64,000 nucleotides of DNA from Oscillospiraceae bacterium (GCA_016291435.1 JAEEXH010000002.1:32061-96060), one strand, 5' to 3'; positions 51,208 to 61,761 are shown, counted from the stretch's first letter. Translations and numbers: made by a program. Notes: a model not told the origin generated them from the sequence alone.

Positions 51208-51847
51208 AAATCCGACGCTGACAAAGCGCTATCACATCCCGCTGGATATGTTCATGGATGCGTTCCGCGCATTTCAGCGAAAATATGTTTATCCGCAGAA
51301 CATCGTGCTTTCGGTGATTCTGCTGGCGGTCGCGGGCGTCTATGTCTATGCCGCGGTGCGCGACAGCTCCAAGACGCTGCCCTATATCGTGATTGTGTTC
51401 TGCGTGGCATTTGTGATGAGCACATGGTATAAGACGCTGAAAATGCGGCGGTCGCTGCGGGAAGCGCTCAAAGAGATCGAGAGCGACACCTATGAGATGA
51501 AGCTCTTTTCTGATAAGCTGACAATCCGCACGGAGGATGCTGTGCCGGTTCCCGCTGAGACAGCGGCTTCTTCGGAAGCAGACGAAGCACCGGGGGCGGA
51601 TCCGGAGCCCGCAGAGGATGCTGCATCAGAGGATGCGGAAGGCTTCAATTCCATTTTCCCGGAGAAGCTCGCAGAGCCGGTGCAGGATATTCCGCCGACG
51701 GAGATCTTCTTCGAGGACAGAGTGAAAATTCACGAATTTGCGGAATATTTCATGGTATATCTTGTGAAGCGGAACTTTTATCTGATCCCCAAAAAGGATT
51801 TTTCTGAGAATGAGCTCACACAGCTCCGCACAGCATTCAAACTATAA
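51200..51847 (+). CDS. YcxB-like membrane protein (internal start of the ORF-track entry)
   Basis: MSKNPTLTKRYHIPLDMFMDAFRAFQRKYVYPQN, two TMs, YcxB-like FYLIPKKDFSENELTQLRTAF. Confidence 0.6.
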   Translation: MSKNPTLTKRYHIPLDMFMDAFRAFQRKYVYPQNIVLSVILLAVAGVYVYAAVRDSSKTLPYIVIVFCVAFVMSTWYKTLKMRRSLREALKEIESDTYEMKLFSDKLTIRTEDAVPVPAETAASSEADEAPGADPEPAEDAASEDAEGFNSIFPEKLAEPVQDIPPTEIFFEDRVKIHEFAEYFMVYLVKRNFYLIPKKDFSENELTQLRTAFKL

Positions 51848-51877
51848 TTTCCTTTGACAGAAAGGAGCCTGAGACTC

Positions 51878-54550
51878 TTGTACGATACAAGTAATTCGAT
51901 TCTGATTCATCGCGATATTGAGGAGGAAATGCGGTCATCGTTCTTAGCATATTCGATGTCCGTTATCACCTCGCGTGCCCTGCCGGATGTCAGGGACGGT
52001 CTGAAGCCTGTTCACCGGCGCATTCTCTACACGCTCTTTGAGAAGAGCCTGACGCCGGAAAAGCCGTACCGTAAATGTGCGGACATCGTCGGTACCGTGC
52101 TCGGTGAGTATCATCCGCACGGCGATGCGTCTGTTTATATGGCGCTCGTGCGTCTGGCGCAGGATTTCTCGATGCGCTATCCGCTCGTGGACGGTCACGG
52201 CAACTTCGGTACCGTGGACGGCGACCCGCCTGCTGCTTACCGTTACACAGAAGCGAAAATGACAAAAATGTCAACCTGCATGCTGACGGACATTCAGAAG
52301 GAAACGGTCGATTTCCAGTCGAACTACGATGACCGTCTGAAGGAGCCGGTCGTGCTGCCGTCGCGCTTCCCGAATCTGCTGGTCAACGGCTCGGAGGGCA
52401 TCGCGGTCGGTATGGCATCGCATATCCCGCCGCACAATCTCGGCGAGGTCATCGACGGGCTGGATTATCTGATCGAAAACCCGGATGCAACGCTTGAACA
52501 GCTCATGCAGTTCATCAAAGGACCGGACTTCCCGACCGGCGGCGTCATCATGGGCAGAGCGGGCATCCGTGCAGCCTATGCGACCGGCAGAGCAAAGCTC
52601 ACCGTGCGCTCGAAGACCGAGATCACCGAGATCAAGAACCGTCAGTGCATCATTGTGCATGAGATTCCGTACATGGTCAACAAGGCGGAGCTCATCAAGT
52701 CGATTGCCGAGCTTGCAAAGGAAAAGAGAGTCGAGGGCATTCACGATATCCGCGACGAATCGGGCAGAGAGGAAGAGGTCCGCATCTGCATCGAGCTCAA
52801 AAAGGACGCAAATGCGAACCTTGTGCTCAATCAGCTTTTCCGCTATACACAGCTTCAGGATACCTACGGCGTCATCATGCTGGCGCTCGTGAACGGCATC
52901 CCGCGTGAGCTTTCGCTGAAGCAGATTCTGGAGCTCTATCTGGAGCATCAGGTCGATGTTGTGCAGAGAGCCTGCCGCTACGATCTCCGCAAGGCGAGAG
53001 AGCGTGCGCATATTTTGCAGGGCTTCCTGGTTGCACTCGATTTCATTGACGAGGTTGTGGCAATTCTGCGCAGCTCGAAGACGATCCCCGAGGGCAAGCA
53101 GCGCCTGATGGAGCGCTTTGCTGAGGTCGATCTCACAACGCTGATGGAAGACCCCGCATACCGTGCCGCGATGGGCATGGCGGTCGATCCTTCCGAAAAG
53201 GAATACCCGACGATCGGTCTTTCTGAAGCGCAGGCAGACGCGATTGTCTCCATGCGTCTCGGTCAGCTGACAGGTCTCGAGCGCGACAAAATCCTCAATG
53301 AGGTCATGTCCCTCTGCGATAAAATCAACGATCTGCGCGATATTCTCGCACACAAGGAGCGTCAGCTCGGCATCATCCGCGATGACCTCGAGGAGATCCG
53401 CGGCAAATACGGCGACGAGCGCAGAACCGAGATTGAGAATGTCAGCGGCGAAATGGATATTGAGGATCTGATCCCGGTCGAGGACTGCGTGGTCACATAT
53501 ACAAACTTCGGCTATATCAAGCGTGTGCCGCTCTCTGTCTATAAGTCGCAGAAGCGCGGCGGCAGAGGCGTCACGGGCATGAAGCAGCGCGAGGAGGACT
53601 TTGCCTCCGAAATGTTCGTTGCCTCAAGCCATGACCATGTGCTTTTCTTCACAAACCGCGGCATCATGTTCGATCTCAAGTGCTATGAGATTCCGATGGG
53701 CGGCAAGGACAGCAAGGGCACGAACATCGTGAACCTGCTCCCGCTCATGGAGAATGAGAAGATCGCTGCGATGATGAAGGTCAGCGAATTCAATGACGAG
53801 AGCTATATCGTCATGGTGACCAAGAACGGCAAGATTAAGCGCACGGCGCTTCCGGCATACAAAAATGTACGCAAGAACGGCATTATTGCGATCAAGCTCG
53901 AGGAGGGCGATGAGATTGCGGGTGTCCGCATGACGAACGGCAAGGATCAGCTCATTGTCGCGACAAAGAACGGCATGGCGATCCGCTGCGACGAAAACTG
54001 CATCCGTCCGCAGGGCAGAAGCGCACACGGCGTCCGCATCATGAAGCTCAGAGAGGGCGATGAGATTGTCTCGATGGCGCGTGTCAGAGCGGGTGCATCT
54101 CTGCTGACTGTCACCGAAAAGGGCTTCGGCAAGCGCGCTGACATCGAAAGCTATCCGCTCAGAAACCGCGGCGGCTTCGGCATCACGAACTACAAGCCCG
54201 ACGATGAGCGCGGCAAGGTCTGCGGCATCAAGGTCGTCGATGAATCCGATGATATTATCCTTATTTCGAGCGACGGCATCATCATCCGCATCCGTACAAG
54301 CGATATCCGCATGATGGGACGCATCGCAAAGGGCGTCCGCGTGATGCGCGTCTCCGAGACCGGCAGAGTGGTGGCATTCACCCGCACGGAGCACGAGGAA
54401 GATGCGGAAATGAGCGAGGTCGAGCAGCTCTCCGAGGAGGAGCTTGCGGCACAGGAGCAGGAGGCAAAGGCGGCGGAGACCGCTGAGGCAGCCGTTCCCG
54501 AGGAGCCGGCAGAGTCCGATGACGCGGAGGAAGCGGAAGAGGAATCCTGA
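51878..54550 (+). CDS. gyrA: DNA gyrase subunit A (likely TTG start; ORF track begins at 51854)
   Basis: [105 protein letters not shown] 10 nt upstream of TTG 51878. Confidence 0.96.
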   Translation: MYDTSNSILIHRDIEEEMRSSFLAYSMSVITSRALPDVRDGLKPVHRRILYTLFEKSLTPEKPYRKCADIVGTVLGEYHPHGDASVYMALVRLAQDFSMRYPLVDGHGNFGTVDGDPPAAYRYTEAKMTKMSTCMLTDIQKETVDFQSNYDDRLKEPVVLPSRFPNLLVNGSEGIAVGMASHIPPHNLGEVIDGLDYLIENPDATLEQLMQFIKGPDFPTGGVIMGRAGIRAAYATGRAKLTVRSKTEITEIKNRQCIIVHEIPYMVNKAELIKSIAELAKEKRVEGIHDIRDESGREEEVRICIELKKDANANLVLNQLFRYTQLQDTYGVIMLALVNGIPRELSLKQILELYLEHQVDVVQRACRYDLRKARERAHILQGFLVALDFIDEVVAILRSSKTIPEGKQRLMERFAEVDLTTLMEDPAYRAAMGMAVDPSEKEYPTIGLSEAQADAIVSMRLGQLTGLERDKILNEVMSLCDKINDLRDILAHKERQLGIIRDDLEEIRGKYGDERRTEIENVSGEMDIEDLIPVEDCVVTYTNFGYIKRVPLSVYKSQKRGGRGVTGMKQREEDFASEMFVASSHDHVLFFTNRGIMFDLKCYEIPMGGKDSKGTNIVNLLPLMENEKIAAMMKVSEFNDESYIVMVTKNGKIKRTALPAYKNVRKNGIIAIKLEEGDEIAGVRMTNGKDQLIVATKNGMAIRCDENCIRPQGRSAHGVRIMKLREGDEIVSMARVRAGASLLTVTEKGFGKRADIESYPLRNRGGFGITNYKPDDERGKVCGIKVVDESDDIILISSDGIIIRIRTSDIRMMGRIAKGVRVMRVSETGRVVAFTRTEHEEDAEMSEVEQLSEEELAAQEQEAKAAETAEAAVPEEPAESDDAEEAEEES

Positions 54551-54628
54551 CCTGCACACAGTCTGCTGATATTCGGCGCAGGGAAATCGGCGAAGAAATA
54601 AAACTATATGCGAAAGGAGATATCTCCC

Positions 54629-55873
54629 ATGCAGGCAATAAAATGTGAGCTTTGCGGCGGCAATCAGCTGATCAAGAAGGACGGCTTTTTCCAGTGTGAA
54701 TTCTGCGGCACGAAATATACGCTTGAGGAGGCGCGCAAGCTGTTTGTCAGCGGAACGGTCTCCGTTGAGGGCGATGTCAAAACAAAAGATGCCGATTTCA
54801 TTGTCAAGGCAGGCAAGCTGAAAAAGTATAACGGCAAATCGACCGATGTGGTGATTCCCGAAAATGTCAAGGTGCTGGGAGACTTCTGCTTTAGTGGTCT
54901 CAATATTGAGACAGTTGTGATTCCAAGCAGCGTGACAACGATCGGTTATCGTGCTTTTGCCGGTTGCACGAGCTTGACCTCAATCGAGATTCCAAGCAGC
55001 GTGGTAGAAATCGGATGGGATGCTTTTGCCGGCTGCACAAGTCTGACCTCGGTCAGGATTCCGGGCAGTGTGAAAGAAATCGGCTCGGATGCTTTTGCCG
55101 GCTGCACAAGTCTGACCTCGATCGAGATTCCGAGCAGTGTAAAAAGAATTGGCAGTGACGCTTTTTCTGACTGTAAGAGTTTGTCCTCAGTTCAAATTTC
55201 AGACAGATTGATGTTCATCGGTGATTTTGCTTTTAAGGGCTGCGAAAGATTGATTTCAGTTCATATTTCGGACAGCTTAACAGAGGTAGAAAAGAAAAAT
55301 CTCAGATTTGACCCTGACTGGATAGATAGTTATATCGGTAACAATGCTTTTATGTATTGTAAGTGCTTGACCTCAATCGAGATTCCGAGCATCGTGAAAG
55401 AAATCCGCAGGTATGCTTTTTCCGGCTGCACGAGCTTGACTTCGATCAAGATTCCAGACAGCGTGATAGAAATCGGTGAGTGTGCTTTTGACGGCTGCAC
55501 GAGCTTGACTTCGATCAAGATTCCGAGCAGCGTGACAAAAATCGGTGATCGTGCTTTTTCCGGCTGCAAGAGCCTGACCTCGATCGAGATTCCGAGCAGC
55601 GTGACAAAAATCGGTGATCGTGCTTTTTCCGGCTGCAAGAGCCTGACCTCGATCGAGATTCCAGACAGCGTGACAGAAATCGGTGAGCATGCTTTTTCCG
55701 ACTGCACATCTCTTGATCCGGCAAAGATCAGAATATCCCCAAGAAAACAACAGATTTTTACAGGGTTACTAAAAAAAGGTTATTGTGAAAAATGCGCCGG
55801 ACCGCTGGAAAAGAGACAAGTGGGCGGTTATGTATGCTCCAGATGCGGTGCTATATATCTGATGCTTTTCTAA
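54629..55873 (+). CDS. BspA-like leucine-rich repeat protein with zinc-ribbon-like modules at both ends
   Basis: N-terminal CELCGGNQLIKKDGFFQCEFCGTKY; about 23-aa IPSSVTKIGDRAFSGCKSLTSIE repeats; C-terminal CEKCAGPLEKRQVGGYVCSRCGAIY; no signal peptide. Confidence 0.88.
   Translation: MQAIKCELCGGNQLIKKDGFFQCEFCGTKYTLEEARKLFVSGTVSVEGDVKTKDADFIVKAGKLKKYNGKSTDVVIPENVKVLGDFCFSGLNIETVVIPSSVTTIGYRAFAGCTSLTSIEIPSSVVEIGWDAFAGCTSLTSVRIPGSVKEIGSDAFAGCTSLTSIEIPSSVKRIGSDAFSDCKSLSSVQISDRLMFIGDFAFKGCERLISVHISDSLTEVEKKNLRFDPDWIDSYIGNNAFMYCKCLTSIEIPSIVKEIRRYAFSGCTSLTSIKIPDSVIEIGECAFDGCTSLTSIKIPSSVTKIGDRAFSGCKSLTSIEIPSSVTKIGDRAFSGCKSLTSIEIPDSVTEIGEHAFSDCTSLDPAKIRISPRKQQIFTGLLKKGYCEKCAGPLEKRQVGGYVCSRCGAIYLMLF
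55520..55657 (+). repeat. Two perfect tandem copies of a 69-bp LRR-encoding unit within a longer degenerate array
   Basis: ATTCCGAGCAGCGTGACAAAAATCGGTGATCGTGCTTTTTCCGGCTGCAAGAGCCTGACCTCGATCGAG at 55589; copy at 55520 near-identical. Confidence 0.9.
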
Positions 55874-55899
55874 AAACAAATGATAAACGGAGGCTGCCT

Positions 55900-56343
55900 A
55901 TGGAAAGAAAGATCGAATCCGGCTTTGTCAAGAGATTCATCTTGGTATTTCTCGGCAGCCTTTTTGTGCAGTGCTTCTGCTGGGCGATGTACAGCTACCT
56001 CTCGCTCTCTGTCTGGCTCTGCGGGCTGAGCGCCGTTGTCACGGCGATCCTCTATCATTTCCTGCAAGCGGAGGAGGAGACGGGAATCTCACGCAGAAGC
56101 GTCTTTTTTGCTGCAATCCTCACGCCGTTTCTGATAAGCACGGCAGTGACGGTCGTGCAGCTCATCAAATACCCGCAGCTCAATTTGCTGAGTGCAAATC
56201 TCGACGGCGTCTCGCCGATGACGGAGCTCATCTCGCTCTATGCGGCGCGGCTCATGCTGAACGGCATCCCGCTGCTGATCTTCGCGGCGGTGGACAGGGC
56301 ATATCTTGCGGGAAAGGGTGGACAGCATGCAAAAGATTCGTAA
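55900..56343 (+). CDS. Small multi-TM membrane protein, hypothetical
   Basis: MERKIESGFVKRFILVFLGSLFVQCFCW...; RBS GGAGG. Confidence 0.6.
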   Translation: MERKIESGFVKRFILVFLGSLFVQCFCWAMYSYLSLSVWLCGLSAVVTAILYHFLQAEEETGISRRSVFFAAILTPFLISTAVTVVQLIKYPQLNLLSANLDGVSPMTELISLYAARLMLNGIPLLIFAAVDRAYLAGKGGQHAKDS

Positions 56344-56746
56344 TTTCGCAGTATTTCTGCTGATTCCGCTGCACCTGCTGATTTATCCGGCAGAATTTCA
56401 GAACGGAGCGCTGTTTTTCGGCGCCTGCTTGCTGGCGCTGCTTGCGGATTTTGCGCTCTCCTTCCGGGATCTGCGCATCTTCACCGCAAGGCGCGGTAAA
56501 ATCGGCGTATTTGCGCATGATTTCCTGCCGCATCTCGGAAAAAAGGCGCTCATTGCCGCCGCGGATTTTGTGATCTATCTGATTCTGAACGTGACGCAGC
56601 ATCACAGTTTTGACGGCTTTATTTTCGATAATGAGCTGCTCTGGTTTTCCATCTGTATCGCGGAGCTGATCTGCGGGCTGCTTGTGAGCTTTGTCACGGG
56701 CGCTGCAAGCACGATGCTTCATCATGACGACATAGAAAAGCGGTGA
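56327..56746 (+). CDS. Small multi-TM membrane protein, hypothetical
   Basis: MQKIRNFAVFLLIPLHLLIYPAEFQNGALFF...; overlaps the previous gene. Confidence 0.55.
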   Translation: MQKIRNFAVFLLIPLHLLIYPAEFQNGALFFGACLLALLADFALSFRDLRIFTARRGKIGVFAHDFLPHLGKKALIAAADFVIYLILNVTQHHSFDGFIFDNELLWFSICIAELICGLLVSFVTGAASTMLHHDDIEKR

Positions 56747-57207
56747 AGCAGATGCGGAAGAAACGGGCGTGGATGCGGTATGTCTGGTGCGGGATTGCGA
56801 TGTTTCTGCTCCAGGTGTTCAGCATCCTGATTCAGGCAAGAGGCGGCTTCTTTTATGCCTACGGCTTCAACTTTGTGCTCTCCCTCGGCATCATGATGTT
56901 CAGCGCAAAGCTCTTTGAGGATAAGCAGCGCACATTTCTGCGCTATATGCGCGACTTTCTGCCCTATCTGCTGCAAACGGTCTGTGTGATCGGCACAGAT
57001 CTCCTGCTTGCGCTTCTGGCGATGCATCTGTCATCGAAGCTCTACATGCCGGATTATCTTGTCAGCGCGGATACTGTAACGATCATATTATTTGCGTTTG
57101 TGTCGGGCGGGATGCCCTATATCTTGATTCAGATTCTCTGCGCGGCGGTCGGCTTTCTGATCGCGGCAGGGTTCTCCATTGCGGACTACATCAATCGGAG
57201 GCGATAA
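56743..57207 (+). CDS. Small multi-TM membrane protein, hypothetical
   Basis: Short overlap with the previous stop; hydrophobic. Confidence 0.55.
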   Translation: MKQMRKKRAWMRYVWCGIAMFLLQVFSILIQARGGFFYAYGFNFVLSLGIMMFSAKLFEDKQRTFLRYMRDFLPYLLQTVCVIGTDLLLALLAMHLSSKLYMPDYLVSADTVTIILFAFVSGGMPYILIQILCAAVGFLIAAGFSIADYINRRR

Positions 57208-57208
57208 C

Positions 57209-57856
57209 ATGACAAATGCGGAAATTCTTTCGCATATTGACCACACGCTCCTGAAACAGGATGCAAAATGGGAGGATATTGCAAAGCTCTGCGAGGAGGC
57301 ACTCAGGTTTCACACGGCATCGGTCTGTATCCCGTCTGCGTGGGTGGAAAAGGCGCATGCAGCGTATCCTGCGCTCACGCTCTGCACGGTGATCGGCTTC
57401 CCGCTCGGCTATGTCCCGACTGCGGTGAAGGTTTATGAGGCGGCGCTGGCAAAAGAGCAGGGCGCTGCCGAAATTGATATGGTAATCAACGTATCTGCGC
57501 TGAAAAGCGGCGATGATAACGCCGTGCTTGATGACATTCGGCAGGTGCGGAAGGCAGCAGAGGGATGTATCCTCAAGGTCATCATCGAGACCTGTCTGCT
57601 CACGGAGGCGGAGAAGATCCGCTGCTGTGAGATGGTGACAGCAGCCGGCGCAGATTTCATCAAGACCTCGACGGGATTCAGCACCGCCGGGGCTGCACTG
57701 GAGGATATTGCACTGTTCAGACAGCATATCGGCGCGAATGTGAAGATCAAGGCAGCGGGCGGCATCCGCACACGCGAACAGATGGAAGCATTCCTTGTGG
57801 CAGGCTGCGGCAGGCTCGGCACGAGCGCGGCGCGCATCCTCTTTGATGCGCCGTGA
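57209..57856 (+). CDS. deoC: Deoxyribose-phosphate aldolase
   Basis: SHIDHTLLKQDAKWEDIAKLCEEAL, EIDMVINVSALKSGDD, GADFIKTSTGFSTAGA, VKIKAAGGIRT. Confidence 0.95.
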   Translation: MTNAEILSHIDHTLLKQDAKWEDIAKLCEEALRFHTASVCIPSAWVEKAHAAYPALTLCTVIGFPLGYVPTAVKVYEAALAKEQGAAEIDMVINVSALKSGDDNAVLDDIRQVRKAAEGCILKVIIETCLLTEAEKIRCCEMVTAAGADFIKTSTGFSTAGAALEDIALFRQHIGANVKIKAAGGIRTREQMEAFLVAGCGRLGTSAARILFDAP

Positions 57857-58530
57857 AGGTGCTGCTTTCGGGATACGACAGACTTACGCAGGAGCTCATG
57901 TTCCGCGTCTATGCCGCTGAGATCCCGACAGCGGACAGAAAGCTGCGGACACATCTTGCGCACAACTATGCAAACGATCTGCTGGGCGCTGCGCTCGAAG
58001 CGGATTTCGGCGTGAAGCACGCAAAGATTGTGCGGAAGGAGCACGAAAAGCCGCTTCTCGTGCATGAATCGCTGCACATGAATATCTCGCACTGCAAGGG
58101 GCTTGCAGTCGCGGCAATCGGCAAAATGCCGCTCGGCGTCGATGCAGAGCCGCCGCGGGAAATCGCAGAAAAAATGATGCGCACTGTCTGCATGCCGGCG
58201 GAATTCCGCTGGCTCGGCGAGCAGCCCGCAGAGCAGCGTGCGTTTTGCTTCTCGCGCCTCTGGACGCTGAAGGAAGCATATACAAAATATACCGGCGAGG
58301 GCATCCGCCGCCCCTTCTCGACGCTCGGCTTCAAGCTCGGCAGGGCGGCAGACAGCCTGCGCAATGACACAATCGAATTCCTGCACCCGGCGGCATGCAA
58401 GGTGCGGTTCTATCAGATGCTCTGCGGCGAAAAATATGCCGTATCGCTCTGCATCCCGCGGCTCGGCGCAGGCGGATTCGATCTCTCGAAGCTGCCCGAG
58501 GGGTGGGTGCTGAACAGAGACGGAGACTGA
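57853..58530 (+). CDS. 4'-phosphopantetheinyl transferase superfamily protein (GTG start)
   Basis: HMNISHCKGLAVAAIGKMPLGVDAEPPR, FSRLWTLKEAYTKYTGEGI; GTGA overlap with the deoC stop. Confidence 0.85.
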   Translation: MKVLLSGYDRLTQELMFRVYAAEIPTADRKLRTHLAHNYANDLLGAALEADFGVKHAKIVRKEHEKPLLVHESLHMNISHCKGLAVAAIGKMPLGVDAEPPREIAEKMMRTVCMPAEFRWLGEQPAEQRAFCFSRLWTLKEAYTKYTGEGIRRPFSTLGFKLGRAADSLRNDTIEFLHPAACKVRFYQMLCGEKYAVSLCIPRLGAGGFDLSKLPEGWVLNRDGD

Positions 58531-58560
58531 ACACCTGCCGCAGGATCGGAGGGCGCAGAA

Positions 58561-58842
58561 ATGACACGGCTGAATCAGAAGGATCTCCCGTTCAGAAAGC
58601 TGTTTGATGTCAGAACAACAGATCAGTTCCGGGCATTTGCCGCGGTCTCAGAGGGCAGGCTGCTGTATATCACCGAAGAGCAGGCGGGCATGATGCTGGT
58701 GCACTGCGAGAGAATGATTTTTCAGCTCAGCAAGGAAGAATTCCGGGCACATGCCGAACGGGCAAGGAAAAACGGTAAATTGCAGAAAGCCTTTGACAAT
58801 CACTGGGTCACGCCCGAAGAAATCGAGGCGCTTTGCAGATAA
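58561..58842 (+). CDS. Hypothetical protein (93 aa)
   Basis: Intact ORF with GGAGG-like RBS. Confidence 0.5.
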   Translation: MTRLNQKDLPFRKLFDVRTTDQFRAFAAVSEGRLLYITEEQAGMMLVHCERMIFQLSKEEFRAHAERARKNGKLQKAFDNHWVTPEEIEALCR

Positions 58843-58863
58843 TATATCGGAGGAACATGACAA

Positions 58864-59400
58864 ATGATCTTGCTGCTTATTTTGGCGGGGCTGTGTATTT
58901 ACACTGCATATGCCTACAACAAAAAGCGGAAGTTTTATCTGGAGCACGGCAGAGAGGTCTCAGGTGAGGTGCTGTTCTTTGAGAAGCGGCGCGGCTGGAA
59001 AGGGCAGAAGAACTATCCCTATTACATGCTGAAGGTCGCGGCAGAGGGCAGGGAATATCTCATCGAGACGGACAACTCAAAGGCGCGGAAATACGGGAAG
59101 CAGACGGATATTGTCCTCTTTGTGCCGGAGGAGCTTGAAAATCCGCTCTCGGAAGGCAATCTCGCGCTTTACAGCGCACAGGCACAGACCCCCGAGGCGC
59201 GTTCTCAGGTCGCGGATCTCTACGCGAAATCGCAGGATATGGAACGCGAGCTCGACCGGGTCAACACGCAGATGCGTACAAATCTGGCAATCATCAAGGA
59301 GGATCTGCCGGGGCTCGGCGGCATCATTTTCGCTGCCGTGTTCGGCGCGTTCCTGCTGGCGCTCGCGGTCATTACTGCGATCGGGGCGCTCATCAAGTAA
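58864..59400 (+). CDS. Membrane protein, DUF3592-like
   Basis: N- and C-terminal TMs, soluble beta-rich middle. Confidence 0.5.
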   Translation: MILLLILAGLCIYTAYAYNKKRKFYLEHGREVSGEVLFFEKRRGWKGQKNYPYYMLKVAAEGREYLIETDNSKARKYGKQTDIVLFVPEELENPLSEGNLALYSAQAQTPEARSQVADLYAKSQDMERELDRVNTQMRTNLAIIKEDLPGLGGIIFAAVFGAFLLALAVITAIGALIK

Positions 59401-59424
59401 ACAAAACAAATGGAGGAAACGGCT

Positions 59425-60198
59425 ATGCTGTCGATTGATCTGCGCGGTCACACCGCACTCATCACAGGCGCCTCGGGCATGCTCGGGCGCGTCATCGCAC
59501 GCACCTTCGCCGACTGCGGTGCAAACCTCATCCTGCATTATTGCCGCAACAAGGAGGAAGCCGTCGCGCTCGGCAATGAGCTCCGCTCGAAGACCGGCAG
59601 ACGCATCCTCACGGTGCAGGCGGATATTACAGACGCCGATTCTGTCAGAGCGATGCGCGATACGGTCGCGGCCTCGTCTGTCGGGATGCCGGATATTCTG
59701 GTGCACAATGCGGTGATTCAGTATGAATGGAAGCCGGTTCTTGAGCAGCCGCTCGGCGATTTTGACAGTCAGTACGGCTCCTGCGTGATGCAGACGGTGC
59801 ACATGACGCAGGCGTTCGTGCCGCATATCATCCAAAAGGGCGAGGGCGGCAGAATTGTGGTCATCAACACGGAATGCGCGGCGCTCGCAGAGGCAAACTG
59901 CGGTGCCTACACTGCCGCAAAGCGCGGGCTCGACGGGCTTGTGCGCGTGCTGGCAAAGGAGCTGGGACCCGATAACATTACGGTGAATCAGGTCGCGCCC
60001 GGCTGGACGGTCACGGAGAATGACCGCAGAAACCGCACCGAGGTGCAGCCCGATTACGACAGGACCGTACCGCTCGGGCGGCGCGGCACAGACGCTGAAA
60101 TCGCGCAGATGTGTGCATTTCTCGCATCGCCGCTCGCCTCCTTCACAACCGGCGCCTATATCCCGGTCTCCGGCGGCAGAGTGATGCCGGCGATCTGA
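59425..60198 (+). CDS. Short-chain dehydrogenase/reductase (internal start of the ORF-track entry)
   Basis: LRGHTALITGASGMLGRVIARTF, YTAAKRGLDGLVRVLAKEL, NQVAPGWT. Confidence 0.9.
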   Translation: MLSIDLRGHTALITGASGMLGRVIARTFADCGANLILHYCRNKEEAVALGNELRSKTGRRILTVQADITDADSVRAMRDTVAASSVGMPDILVHNAVIQYEWKPVLEQPLGDFDSQYGSCVMQTVHMTQAFVPHIIQKGEGGRIVVINTECAALAEANCGAYTAAKRGLDGLVRVLAKELGPDNITVNQVAPGWTVTENDRRNRTEVQPDYDRTVPLGRRGTDAEIAQMCAFLASPLASFTTGAYIPVSGGRVMPAI

Positions 60199-60270
60199 TC
60201 CGGCGGTATCGCAAATCATCTGAAATCATGAGACCGCAGGCCGGTCTCTGAAAAGAAAGGAATATGTTAC

Positions 60271-61704
60271 ATGAATACCAACAGCTATGAATCCCCGTTT
60301 TGCACCCGCTATGCAAGCCGAGAGATGCAGTATCTCTTCTCCGCAGACAAGAAGTTCACGACATGGCGCCGCCTCTGGGTCGCGCTGGCAAGAGCAGAGC
60401 ATGAGCTCGGGCTGAATGTCACCGCGGAGCAGGTCGCGGAGCTTGAGGCACACATCGAGGATATCGACTACGAAGCAGCCGCAAAGCGCGAGAAGGAGTG
60501 CCGCCATGACGTCATGTCGCATGTCTACGCCTACGGCCTCTGCTGCCCGAATGCAAAGGGCATCATTCACCTCGGCGCAACCTCCTGCTATGTCGGCGAC
60601 AACACCGACATTATCATCATGCGCGATGCGCTGAAGCTCGTGCGCACAAAGCTCGTCTCCGTGCTCGCAAATCTTGCGAAGTTCGCGGAGGAGTGGAAGG
60701 CACAGCCCTGTCTGGCATACACCCACTGTCAGCCTGCACAGCTCACGACCGTCGGCAAGCGTGCGACGCTCTGGATGAATGAGCTGCTGATGGATCTTGA
60801 GGAGCTCGACTTCCAGCTTGGCAGAATGAAGCTGCTCGGCTCGAAGGGCACGACCGGCACGCAGGCATCCTTCATGGAGCTTTTCGGCGGCGACGGCGCG
60901 AAGATCCGTGCGATGGAGCAGAAGATCGCTGCGGAGATGGGCTTTGCACCCGATGCGGTCGTTCCTGTCTCCGGTCAGACCTACTCCCGCAAGGTCGATG
61001 CACAGGTGCTCAATGTGCTCTCCGGCATTGCACAGAGCGCGATGAAGTTTGCGAATGACATCCGTCTGCTGCAATCCTTCAAGGAGATCGAAGAGCCGTT
61101 TGAGAAGGGGCAGATCGGCTCCTCTGCAATGGCATACAAGCGCAACCCGATGCGCTGCGAGCGCATCACCGCACTCGCCCGCTACCTCATGACTGACACG
61201 CTGAATCCGGCATTCACCGCGGGTACACAGTGGTTTGAGCGCACGCTCGACGATTCCGCAAACAAGCGCATCGCCGTCGCGGAGGGCTTCCTCGCGGCAG
61301 ACGCGATCCTCAATATCATGATGAACGTCACGAGCGGACTGGTCGTTTATCCGGCAGTCATCCGTCAGCGCGTGATGGCAGAGCTGCCGTTCATGGCGAC
61401 CGAGAATGTCATCATGGACGCTGCGGCAAAGGGCGGCGACCGTCAGGAGCTGCATGAGCATATCCGCGTGCATTCGATGGCGGCGGGTGCCGAGGTCAAG
61501 CAGAAGGGCCTTGCAAACGATCTCTGCACGCGCATCGTGAACGATCCGATCTTCGGCGTCACCGAGGAGGAGCTGAACGCAAAGCTCGATCCGGCAAACT
61601 ACACCGGCAGAAGCGTGCAGCAGGTCGAGGAGTTTCTCGCAGAATTTGTCGCGCCGGTGCTCGCAAATGCGGAAACTTCCGGCGAGGTTGAGCTGACTGT
61701 GTGA
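60271..61704 (+). CDS. purB: Adenylosuccinate lyase
   Basis: SPFCTRYASREMQYLFSADKKFTTWRRLWVALARAEHELG, IGSSAMAYKRNPMRCERI. Confidence 0.96.
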   Translation: MNTNSYESPFCTRYASREMQYLFSADKKFTTWRRLWVALARAEHELGLNVTAEQVAELEAHIEDIDYEAAAKREKECRHDVMSHVYAYGLCCPNAKGIIHLGATSCYVGDNTDIIIMRDALKLVRTKLVSVLANLAKFAEEWKAQPCLAYTHCQPAQLTTVGKRATLWMNELLMDLEELDFQLGRMKLLGSKGTTGTQASFMELFGGDGAKIRAMEQKIAAEMGFAPDAVVPVSGQTYSRKVDAQVLNVLSGIAQSAMKFANDIRLLQSFKEIEEPFEKGQIGSSAMAYKRNPMRCERITALARYLMTDTLNPAFTAGTQWFERTLDDSANKRIAVAEGFLAADAILNIMMNVTSGLVVYPAVIRQRVMAELPFMATENVIMDAAAKGGDRQELHEHIRVHSMAAGAEVKQKGLANDLCTRIVNDPIFGVTEEELNAKLDPANYTGRSVQQVEEFLAEFVAPVLANAETSGEVELTV

Positions 61705-61732
61705 TGATTTGCGGAGAATTCCGATATTTCTC

Positions 61733-61761
61733 TTGACAATTTACGCGAAATGTTCTATAAT
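61733..61761 (+). promoter_or_regulatory. Sigma-A-type promoter for secDF (TTGACA - 17 - TATAAT)
   Basis: TTGACA 61733-61738, TATAAT 61756-61761. Confidence 0.7.

Noticed and set aside
54910-55710. Possible CRISPR-like or satellite repeat
   Set aside because: 69-bp units are in-frame LRR codons of one protein.
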